A stretch of 5,583 nucleotides of DNA, taken from assembly GCA_019245255.1 (NCBI GenBank), contig JAFARV010000894.1, forward strand, positions 1-5,583, given 5' to 3'. Within the stretch, counting starts at the first letter, position 1. The number at the start of each line of letters is the position of its first letter. Made by a program: the position numbers and the translations under genes. This document shows, piece after piece, positions 1 to 5,073 of the stretch. The notes beneath the pieces were generated by a model, which was not told where the DNA came from, ran no database searches, and saw only the letters and a list, made by a program, of their open reading frames with translations. This DNA comes from Acidobacteriaceae bacterium (GTDB lineage Bacteria > Acidobacteriota > Terriglobia > Bryobacterales > Bryobacteraceae).

Positions 1-513
1 GTCCTGAAGACTTTGGCGGAGCGGAACGACGTGCATGTCACGCTTACCGTGACCACAATGGACCGCGGCCTGGCCCGACTGACGGAGCCATACGCTCCGC
101 GCCCGGAGCTGCGCATGGAAGCCGTCCAGAAGCTGACGCGGGCAGGCATCCCGGTGGGCGTGATTGCGAGTCCGGTCCTGCCGGGTATCACCGATTCTGA
201 GGAAAACCTCGAGAGTGTCGCCAAAGCTGCGCGGCAAGCGGGCGCGGATCAATTCGGAGCACATGTGCTGTTCCTGATGCCCTCAGCGCAGCGGGTCTTT
301 TTCCCGTTCGTGGCGGAGCGCTTTCCGGAGTTGATGAAGCGCTATGAACGCAGTTACCAGGATGGAGCTTACCTGAAAGGCAAGTATCCGGAACGCATTC
401 GGGTACTTATCGAACAGATCCGCGATCGAGTCGGGATCCCCTCGCGAGACTTGGCCCGTTTGAAGCTGTTTCAGACGGGAATGCCTGGTGAGGCGCAACT
501 GGCGTTGTTCTAG
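1..513 (+). CDS. Radical SAM protein, spore photoproduct lyase-like (C-terminal part)
   Basis: The reading frame is open from the first base and ends at TAG 511-513, so about 170 C-terminal residues are present and the start lies to the left. Visible blocks fit the second half of a radical SAM barrel of the SplB/COG1533 type (Rv2578c/PA0069-like): a strand 'VTLTVTTMD', then 'LTEPYAPRPELRMEAV', then 'AGIPVGVIASPVLPGITD', then a helix ending in 'AGADQFGAHVLFL'. The CxxxCxxC cluster motif would be upstream of the window and cannot be confirmed. The tail after the barrel is basic and helical (YLKGKYPERIRVLIEQ) and the protein ends in QLALF, which resembles a bacterial sliding-clamp-binding peptide. 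Family members are predicted radical SAM enzymes; most have no proven reaction, although the namesake repairs a UV photoproduct in spore DNA. The family call is fairly secure; the substrate is unknown. Confidence 0.85.
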   Translation, partial: VLKTLAERNDVHVTLTVTTMDRGLARLTEPYAPRPELRMEAVQKLTRAGIPVGVIASPVLPGITDSEENLESVAKAARQAGADQFGAHVLFLMPSAQRVFFPFVAERFPELMKRYERSYQDGAYLKGKYPERIRVLIEQIRDRVGIPSRDLARLKLFQTGMPGEAQLALF

Positions 514-669
514 GTGGCGTTACGGGGGGTCCAGTCGCTGCGCTCCTGGCTCTGGGGTTAGGTATTGCTCGAAGCGAGACAAGCTGGGCTCGCTCACGCT
601 CGCTGGCTCCGTGTCAAGGATTCATTCTTATGACGTGTACGGCATAAGAAGCATTGTTATCCTCCAAGA
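514..669. other. Intergenic spacer with repeat and short inverted repeats
   Basis: This is the longest non-coding stretch in the window. It carries one copy of the 23-bp direct repeat (529-551) and then a GC-rich patch with an inverted pair AGCGAG (573-578) and CTCGCT (589-594). The patch continues into further GCTCGCT-like units up to about 605. The right part (611-669) is noticeably more AT-rich and should hold whatever promoter serves the small gene at 670. I see no convincing promoter, and no hairpin followed by a T-run that would be a standard terminator. Confidence 0.5.
529..551 (+). repeat. 23-bp direct repeat, copy 1
   Basis: This 23-bp segment (beginning GTCCAGTCGCTGCG, ending CTCCTGGCT) is identical to 985-1007. 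It begins 16 bases after the radical SAM stop codon. The match stops after position 551, where this copy continues with CTGGGG. High GC content and location in a gene spacer suggest a dispersed intergenic repeat. Confidence 0.85.
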
Positions 670-972
670 ATGCGACAGTGCGTACTTGGCTTGACCTTTA
701 CCGTGCTCTGTATCGGAGCGCAACAAAAAGGTTGGCACTACGTTAAAGATGATCCGGCGACCAAGAAACACATTGTTGACATCAGCGCCGAGTCCTTCGA
801 GCAGAATGCCAACGGCCATACAAAATACCTTCACAAAATGACAGCCCGGATTTACGATTCAAGTGGCAAGGTGGCGCGGGTGGTCAAAAGCGAAGAAGCC
901 GTCGCGAATCTCGAAAGCGGGACCTTACGCTACGGACCGGATCTCAAATCCGTTCTCATCCTTAAACGGTAA
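670..972 (+). CDS. Small exported-looking protein, possibly LptC/OstA-like
   Basis: This encodes 100 residues, ATG at 670 and TAA at 970-972. The N-terminus looks like a short signal peptide: MRQ, a hydrophobic run of about 13 residues (CVLGLTFTVLCIG), then a plausible signal peptidase I site after Ala17 (IGA|QQKG). The 'TVLC' sequence is not a good lipobox, so a lipoprotein is unlikely. The mature part of about 80 residues is mostly polar with alternating beta-type patterning (VDISAESFEQN, MTARIYDSSGKVARVVKSEE, NLESGTLRYG). It loosely resembles the strand-turn repeats of LptC/OstA lipopolysaccharide-transport domains, but is too short and diverged for a firm call. No other start lies in frame between the upstream stop at 631-633 and 670. 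No Shine-Dalgarno sequence is visible. Base composition by eye is nearer 50% GC, lower than its neighbours. The signal peptide and coding patterning make it likely to be a real gene; its function is unknown. Confidence 0.65.
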   Translation: MRQCVLGLTFTVLCIGAQQKGWHYVKDDPATKKHIVDISAESFEQNANGHTKYLHKMTARIYDSSGKVARVVKSEEAVANLESGTLRYGPDLKSVLILKR

Positions 973-984
973 GCGAATTCAGTA

Positions 985-1007
985 GTCCAGTCGCTGCGCT
1001 CCTGGCT
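985..1007 (+). repeat. 23-bp direct repeat, copy 2
   Basis: Identical to 529-551 over 23 bp. It lies between the stop of the small gene (972) and the start of the dehydrogenase (1030). This copy runs on into a degenerate tandem: GCTGCGCTC occurs at 993-1001 and again at 1005-1013, a 12-bp period. It fills most of the dehydrogenase's presumed leader region, so no Shine-Dalgarno sequence is seen there. Confidence 0.85.
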
Positions 1008-1029
1008 GCGCTCGCGCTATCCTGCCCCA

Positions 1030-1866
1030 GTGGCACTGAGTATTTCGCTCGACGGGAAAACGGCAATCGTGACCGGCGCGGGCCGTGGAATTGGACGCGC
1101 GATCGCCCAAAAGCTGGCTGATGCGGGCGCGCGCGTGGTTCTCTGTGACGTGGATCGGGATGCGTTGCAGGAAGCGATTCAGGTAATCGATTCCGGGGGC
1201 GCACAGGCGGCGGGGGTTCAGGGCGACCTCACAAAGCCCGGCTTACCTGATGAGATTGTCCGGGTTGCGCTTGAGCGCTTCGGCTCCATTGACATCGTAG
1301 TGAACAATGCCGGCTACACCTGGGACAGTGTGATTCAAAAAACGACCGACGAGCAGTTTCAGGCGATGCTCGATGTGCACATGGTCGCGCCGTTTCGGCT
1401 GCTGCGATCTGCTTCGCAATGGCTGCGGGAAACCGCGAAGCGAGAGATCGAAGCAGGGGCGGCCTCTATTCGCAAAGTCGTGAATATCACGTCGATTTCC
1501 GGACTGGACGGAAATGCGGGCCAGGTGGCCTATGCTTCAGGCAAAGCGGGCATCGTGGGTCTTACGAAGACGCTGGCGAAGGAGTGGGGCCGGTACAACA
1601 TTACCGTGAATGCGGTGGGGTTCGCGCTGATTGAGACGCGCCTCACGAAACCCATGGATGATCCCGAGACGAACATCGCCGTCGGTGAGAAACACGTGCA
1701 TGTCGGAATGCAGGGCCAGGTTCGCGATCAGGTGCTCAAGGCCATTCCGCTGGGGCGCTTCGGGACGCCCGAAGATGCAGCGAACGCAGTTTTCTTTTTC
1801 TGCTCGCCACTTTCCGACTATGTCACGGGCGAAGTGCTAGTGTGCGGCGGTGGTATCCACTTCTGA
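1030..1866 (+). CDS. Short-chain dehydrogenase/reductase, FabG-like
   Basis: A 278-residue classical SDR, predicted to be a cytoplasmic NAD(P)-dependent oxidoreductase on a carbonyl or hydroxyl substrate. The cofactor motif TGAGRGIG is at residues 15-22. Asp40 at the end of the second strand (VVLCD) suggests NAD(H) rather than NADP(H). NNAG is at 92-95, the catalytic Ser is most likely Ser155 (NITSISG), and Tyr168/Lys172 form YASGK. Ser-Tyr spacing is 13, as in FabG. Two features are unusual: His117 sits where the catalytic-tetrad Asn normally lies (LDVHMVAPF), and the usual PG after the sixth strand is replaced (NAVGFALIETRLT). The protein is about 30 residues longer than FabG, with extra sequence around 137-147 and 213-232. 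The GTG start at 1030 places the first strand normally; the frame is open back to 973, but no better start or ribosome site is visible. The annotation '3-oxoacyl-ACP reductase' would be a family label only. The 3' end overlaps the convergent DedA gene. Confidence 0.92.
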   Translation: MALSISLDGKTAIVTGAGRGIGRAIAQKLADAGARVVLCDVDRDALQEAIQVIDSGGAQAAGVQGDLTKPGLPDEIVRVALERFGSIDIVVNNAGYTWDSVIQKTTDEQFQAMLDVHMVAPFRLLRSASQWLRETAKREIEAGAASIRKVVNITSISGLDGNAGQVAYASGKAGIVGLTKTLAKEWGRYNITVNAVGFALIETRLTKPMDDPETNIAVGEKHVHVGMQGQVRDQVLKAIPLGRFGTPEDAANAVFFFCSPLSDYVTGEVLVCGGGIHF

Positions 1867-2517
1867 TTCGGCCGGCTTCGGACTGCGGGTCTTCAGAATC
1901 TGCAACACCGCGGGGATGAGCGAAATCGCGATGATCGCGAGCACGACCTTCTCAAAGTTGTGACGGACAAAGGGCACGTTGCCCAGTCCGTAGCCGAGCG
2001 AAATCATCAGCGAGACCCAGCCAATGGCTCCGAAGACGTTGAACGAGAGAAATCGAAGGTAGTGCATCTTTCCGACCCCGGCAATGAACGCCGCGAACGT
2101 GCGAATGATGGGGACGAATTTGGCGTAGATGATTGTCTTGCCTCCGTGCCGTTCGTAAAACTCGTGGGTCCGGTCGAGGTACTCGCGGCGGAAGATCCTT
2201 GAGTTGTGGTTGCTGAAGAGCCGATAACCGAGGGTGCTGCCCAGCAGGAAACCGATACCGTCGCCGAGCATCGACGCGAACGCGAGCAGCGCAATCATGA
2301 CTCCGATAGGCAGCTTGCCCGCACCGGAAACTACACCGACCGTGAACAGCAGCGAATCGCCGGGAAGAAAAAACCCGACCAACAGGCCACTCTCCGCAAA
2401 AACGATCAGGAACAGAACGGCGTAACCGATCCAGCCCGTCATCCCCGTGGAAAGCAGGTGGATGAGTTTGTCCGGATCGGTCAGGCTGTGAAGAAAATCG
2501 ACGAGCTGATGCAGCAA
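1837..2517 (-). CDS. DedA family integral membrane protein
   Basis: A 226-residue DedA/SNARE-associated (PF09335-type) inner-membrane protein. Recognisable blocks are the re-entrant region with Glu42 and FLPGD at 50-54 (ESGLLVGFFLPGDSLLF), a glycine-rich segment at 85-98 (GDGIGFLLGSTLGY), and the signature AKFVPIIRTFAAFIAGVGKM at 132-151. The C-terminus has two hydrophobic segments (about 157-178 and 190-207) and a short polar tail. Family members are linked to membrane-potential homeostasis and, for some, recycling of undecaprenyl phosphate or other lipids across the membrane; which applies here is not known. The TTG start is supported by an AGGA eight bases upstream and by normal family N-terminal length; the next in-frame ATG (Met26) would remove part of the cytosolic N-terminus. 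The gene begins 10 bases after ppiD and is probably co-translated with it. The first of the two conserved arginines of the signature is Lys133 here; the second is Arg139. Confidence 0.93.
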   Translation of the reverse strand: MLHQLVDFLHSLTDPDKLIHLLSTGMTGWIGYAVLFLIVFAESGLLVGFFLPGDSLLFTVGVVSGAGKLPIGVMIALLAFASMLGDGIGFLLGSTLGYRLFSNHNSRIFRREYLDRTHEFYERHGGKTIIYAKFVPIIRTFAAFIAGVGKMHYLRFLSFNVFGAIGWVSLMISLGYGLGNVPFVRHNFEKVVLAIIAISLIPAVLQILKTRSPKPAESEVDTTAAH

Positions 2518-2525
2518 TCGGTTTT

Positions 2526-2529
2526 TCCT
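2526..2529 (-). promoter_or_regulatory. Shine-Dalgarno for the DedA gene, overlapping the ppiD stop
   Basis: On the minus strand the ppiD stop and the following bases read TAGGAAAAACCGATTG. The AGGA shares its first two bases with the TAG stop codon and lies eight bases before the TTG start. This arrangement decides the TTG start and suggests translational coupling of the two genes. Confidence 0.65.
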
Positions 2530-4456
2530 ACGACTGGTATGAACCGATCATGCGATTCAGGTTTTGTTCGTTGGTCCTGACTTTACCTTTACGCCTGAGC
2601 TCGGTGACGATGCTGTCGCGAAACAGTGGACCGTCGATCCCTTGCCGCTGCTGCTGCAACGCCTGAACGATTCCGTCCTTGTTCTTTGCGAACTGGCTCA
2701 TGTCGGCGGGGATCTTTTGACTGACCTTGCAAACGAACTGTCCGCCGGTGCCGGCGATCGGGCCGACGATGGCGCCAACATTTGCCTTAAACGCGGCCTG
2801 GAGCAAACTGGCTGCGCCGATGCCCTCCGCTGCCCCTTCTATCGTGAACGGAGCGGCCGTCTTTACCTGAACGCCATAACTCTTTGCGAGTGCCTCAAGC
2901 GGCTCGCCTTTGGTGGCGCGATCGGCTGCTGCTTTGGCGGCTTCCTGCGCCAGGCGCTCTGACTCGGCATTCACATACTTCTGTGTGACGTTATTCTGCA
3001 CATCCGCGTACTCTGCGTTGTGAGCCGGCGTCACATTCGTCACGACAGCAAACGCGGCCTTGCCCTGGTTCTCAAGATTTGCAACATCGGTGACGCCACC
3101 TTTCGGTGTGGAGAAGATGGAGTTCACAATCTCGGACTGATTATTCACTTCGGGCAGAGTGCCGCCGCTCGCGAAGTTGTCGACTTTGAAAATCCTTAAA
3201 TGGTACTTCTGTGCGATGGCATCTGCCTGCGAAGGATTCTTCGCGATTTCAGCCCGTGCATCTGTGACACCGCGGTTGAGGCTGTCGCCGGCAGCCTGCT
3301 TCTGAGCCTCGGCGAGTAACTGAGGCTTCACCTCTTCAAAGCTCTGCGTGCGGGCATTCTGCTTTTCTTCCGCCTGGATGATGTGATATCCGTATTCGGT
3401 CTCGACCACGCCGCTTAACTGGCTTGGCTGAAGCGAGAACAAAGTTTTCTCAAAGTTAGGCACCGTCTGCCCTCGCACAATCCAACCGAGTTCGCCGCCC
3501 TTCGCAGCCGAACCTGGATCGTCGGAGTTCTTCTTCGCGAGATCAGCGAAATCGCCTCCGTGCTGCAGTTGTTTGAGGATGTCCTCAGCTTTCGCTTTGA
3601 GTTTCTGAGCTTCTTCTTTCGGCTTGCCCTGGGTCTTGATGAGGATGTGGCGGGCTCGTACCCGCTCCGGTGTGCGGTAGCTGTCGATGCTGTCCTGATA
3701 ATCCCTGCGGAGTTGATCGTCGGAGACGTGCACCGTCTGGAGGAAATCTGCGGTAGTTCCCACAACCAGAACCAGATTGCGTTTTTCGGGAGCGCGGAAC
3801 AGAGCGCGGTTCTTGTCGAAGTAGGCCTTTACGGCGCTCGGATCTTTGTTGACTTTCGACTCAAAGTCCTTCGCGGTGAATGCGAGGTAGTCAAGCCCGA
3901 CTTTGAGGTTCCGGCGCTGATATTCGGCGCGCGCCTCCTGGTCGGTGATGACGATGGACTGCGATTCGAGCGCTTCCAAGCGCATGGCCAGCATGGCTTC
4001 GCGGCGCTGCTTTTCGTAATCGGGCACGGTCATACCCTGTTCCTGCAGGATGGCCTGATACATATTCATGTCGAACTTTCCACCCAATCCGGCGCTGAAG
4101 TCGGCTTGAATGGCATTACTGAGATCCTCGTCCGAAACGCGCAGACCCATGCGGCGCGCCTGATATGCCATGGCTTTCTCGTCCACAAGCTGGCTAACGA
4201 TGGAAGGCACATACATGGCGAGCACGCCTTTCGGAAGGTTGGGCTGATTCTGCGTGACCCGCTGCAGAGCGCGCTGCACGTCGACGGTGGTGATCTGCTC
4301 ATCGCCGACGGTCGCGATGACGTTCTCGCCCGAGGCCGAGGGGCCACCGAACCCGCCAGGGATCAGGTAAACCAACATCGAAAGAGCGACTAGGCCGAGC
4401 AGCACGCCCAAGAGTATTTGCACACTCTTCTCGCGGCTGCGGAACAGATTAAACAT
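2528..4456 (-). CDS. ppiD: PpiD-like membrane-anchored peptidyl-prolyl isomerase/chaperone
   Basis: This 642-residue protein has the PpiD/SurA-type layout and should fold exported proteins at the periplasmic face of the inner membrane. Residues 1-10 are a short basic cytosolic tail (MFNLFRSREK), followed by one transmembrane anchor at about 12-33 (VQILLGVLLGLVALSMLVYL). A SurA-N-like chaperone region spans about 44-190 (it begins ENVIATVGDEQITTVDVQRA). One parvulin (rotamase) domain lies at about 266-364, with RARHILIKT, FADLAKKNSDDPGSAAKGG, LGW and YGYHIIQ; these match active parvulins. A helical and second PPIase-like region of weaker similarity covers about 370-630. Length is close to E. 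coli PpiD (about 620). The ATG at 4454-4456 is the only sensible start; an AGGAG lies 15 bases upstream, rather far. It is the first gene of a unit with the DedA gene. The exact orthology (PpiD versus a lineage-specific SurA-like foldase) is less sure than the fold. Confidence 0.92.
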   Translation of the reverse strand: MFNLFRSREKSVQILLGVLLGLVALSMLVYLIPGGFGGPSASGENVIATVGDEQITTVDVQRALQRVTQNQPNLPKGVLAMYVPSIVSQLVDEKAMAYQARRMGLRVSDEDLSNAIQADFSAGLGGKFDMNMYQAILQEQGMTVPDYEKQRREAMLAMRLEALESQSIVITDQEARAEYQRRNLKVGLDYLAFTAKDFESKVNKDPSAVKAYFDKNRALFRAPEKRNLVLVVGTTADFLQTVHVSDDQLRRDYQDSIDSYRTPERVRARHILIKTQGKPKEEAQKLKAKAEDILKQLQHGGDFADLAKKNSDDPGSAAKGGELGWIVRGQTVPNFEKTLFSLQPSQLSGVVETEYGYHIIQAEEKQNARTQSFEEVKPQLLAEAQKQAAGDSLNRGVTDARAEIAKNPSQADAIAQKYHLRIFKVDNFASGGTLPEVNNQSEIVNSIFSTPKGGVTDVANLENQGKAAFAVVTNVTPAHNAEYADVQNNVTQKYVNAESERLAQEAAKAAADRATKGEPLEALAKSYGVQVKTAAPFTIEGAAEGIGAASLLQAAFKANVGAIVGPIAGTGGQFVCKVSQKIPADMSQFAKNKDGIVQALQQQRQGIDGPLFRDSIVTELRRKGKVRTNEQNLNRMIGSYQS

Positions 4457-4471
4457 AAATTGAGCTGGAAA

Positions 4472-4476
4472 CTCCT
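4472..4476 (-). promoter_or_regulatory. Possible Shine-Dalgarno for ppiD, long spacing
   Basis: AGGAG on the minus strand, 15 bases before the ATG at 4456. The spacing is longer than the usual 5-10 bases, but no start codon closer to it lies in frame, so either the spacing is tolerated or ppiD uses a weak site. Confidence 0.35.
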
Positions 4477-4526
4477 GCTGAGAACTTCTTTAACGGCGCC
4501 GGAGGGATCCGGGATACCTTCAATTC

Positions 4527-4555
4527 AGTATAACGGCTTCGGAGCGCATGTTAAA
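4527..4555 (-). promoter_or_regulatory. Candidate sigma-70-type promoter for ppiD-dedA
   Basis: On the minus strand TTTAAC (4555-4550) and TATACT (4532-4527) are separated by exactly 17 bases. The -10 matches the consensus TATAAT at five of six positions; the -35 matches TTGACA at only three of six. The -35 box covers the TAA stop of the asparaginase gene. Transcription would start near 4520, giving a leader of roughly 65 bases before ppiD. This is motif matching only, and ppiD could also be reached by read-through from the asparaginase gene. Confidence 0.35.
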
Positions 4556-5048
4556 GCTCCTCAAACACGCCGGTTAGTTTGTTTTTCCGCACTTTCCCGG
4601 CGGCGAAGCATCGGCCGTTCATCGCGACGTAGACGCCGGGCGGCAGCGACTGGGCATAGGCGAGCGCGCTACCGAGATTGAACAGGCCGTCGGAGCTGCC
4701 GAATTTGTACGGGATCATGGCTCCCGTCAGCACAATGGTCTTGTCTGGTATGTAAGTGGCAACCACCTCGGCGGTCTCGGTCATGGTGTCGGTCCCGTGC
4801 GTGATCACAATGCGGGATTCGGGGGAGCTGCGGCAGGCATGAACGATCAGATCGCGGTCCGCTGAGGTCATCTCGAGGCTGTCGATCATCATCACGGTTC
4901 TGATCTGGACGTCGACTTTCGAGCGGCCGAGCGCAAGCATCTCAGCGAGATGAGTGTCTTTGAAGAAGAGCCGGCCATTGATCTCGTCGTACTCCTTGTC
5001 AAAAGTTCCGCCCGTGATGAGGATGCGAATTGTCGATTGCGTCTGCAT
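4551..5048 (-). CDS. Short single-domain asparaginase-like protein
   Basis: A 165-residue protein matching only the N-terminal domain of type I/II L-asparaginases (usually about 320-350 residues in two domains). Visible motifs are ITGGTFDK (11-18; Thr15 would be the nucleophile), HGTDTM (84-89; Thr86-Asp87 would be the second catalytic pair), TGAMIP (108-113), SSDGLFNLGSAL (118-129) and VYVAMNGR (139-146). It then ends cleanly (LTGVFEEL) where the interdomain linker would begin. Stand-alone proteins of this length are known in many bacteria, so it is probably a natural short family and not a broken gene. The lysine of the canonical Thr-Asp-Lys triad has no counterpart by my alignment by eye (Leu135 occupies that place). 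Hydrolysis of L-asparagine is therefore unproven. No signal peptide is seen, so it is probably cytosolic. The ATG at 5048 gives a normal N-terminus ahead of the first strand; no Shine-Dalgarno is visible. It is divergent from the dehydrogenase at 5074 and 94 bases upstream of ppiD. Confidence 0.85.
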   Translation of the reverse strand: MQTQSTIRILITGGTFDKEYDEINGRLFFKDTHLAEMLALGRSKVDVQIRTVMMIDSLEMTSADRDLIVHACRSSPESRIVITHGTDTMTETAEVVATYIPDKTIVLTGAMIPYKFGSSDGLFNLGSALAYAQSLPPGVYVAMNGRCFAAGKVRKNKLTGVFEEL

Positions 5049-5073
5049 GCTGTGCTATTCAGTATGGGCGAAT
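5049..5073. other. 25-bp divergent start region
   Basis: Only 25 bases separate the ATG of the asparaginase gene (minus, 5048) and the chosen ATG of the tartrate dehydrogenase homologue (plus, 5074). A full promoter for both genes cannot fit here, so promoter elements must lie inside the 5' coding parts of one or both genes. A minus-strand TATAAC (5091-5086) is -10-like, but no acceptable -35 lies at the right distance. Confidence 0.4.

Noticed and set aside
573..594. Inverted pair AGCGAG / CTCGCT as a terminator for the radical SAM gene
   Set aside because: The loop is 10 bases, the stem only six, and no T-run follows; it reads better as part of the GC-rich repeat patch.
630..660. Possible promoter for the small gene (ATGACG ... 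TGTTAT)
   Set aside because: Both boxes match only four of six consensus positions and the spacer is 19 bases; such matches are expected by chance. If real, it would give a nearly leaderless transcript.
529..1007. Repeats as part of a CRISPR array or insertion-sequence ends
   Set aside because: There are only two copies, in the same orientation and 433 bp apart, with no inverted termini, no transposase and no regularly spaced further copies.
3560..4393. Long plus-strand open frame of 277 codons inside ppiD
   Set aside because: It is a shadow of ppiD on the opposite strand, with no recognisable domain; the minus-strand reading gives a complete PpiD-type protein.
4499..4512. Hairpin CCGGA-GGGA-TCCGG as terminator of the asparaginase gene
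   Set aside because: The stem is five base pairs and is followed on the minus strand by CGCCGTTAAAG, not a T-run.
4551..5048. Asparaginase gene as a truncated pseudogene
   Set aside because: Short stand-alone proteins of this length are a known group, the end is clean, and no remnant of a C-terminal domain is seen in the 94 bases that follow.
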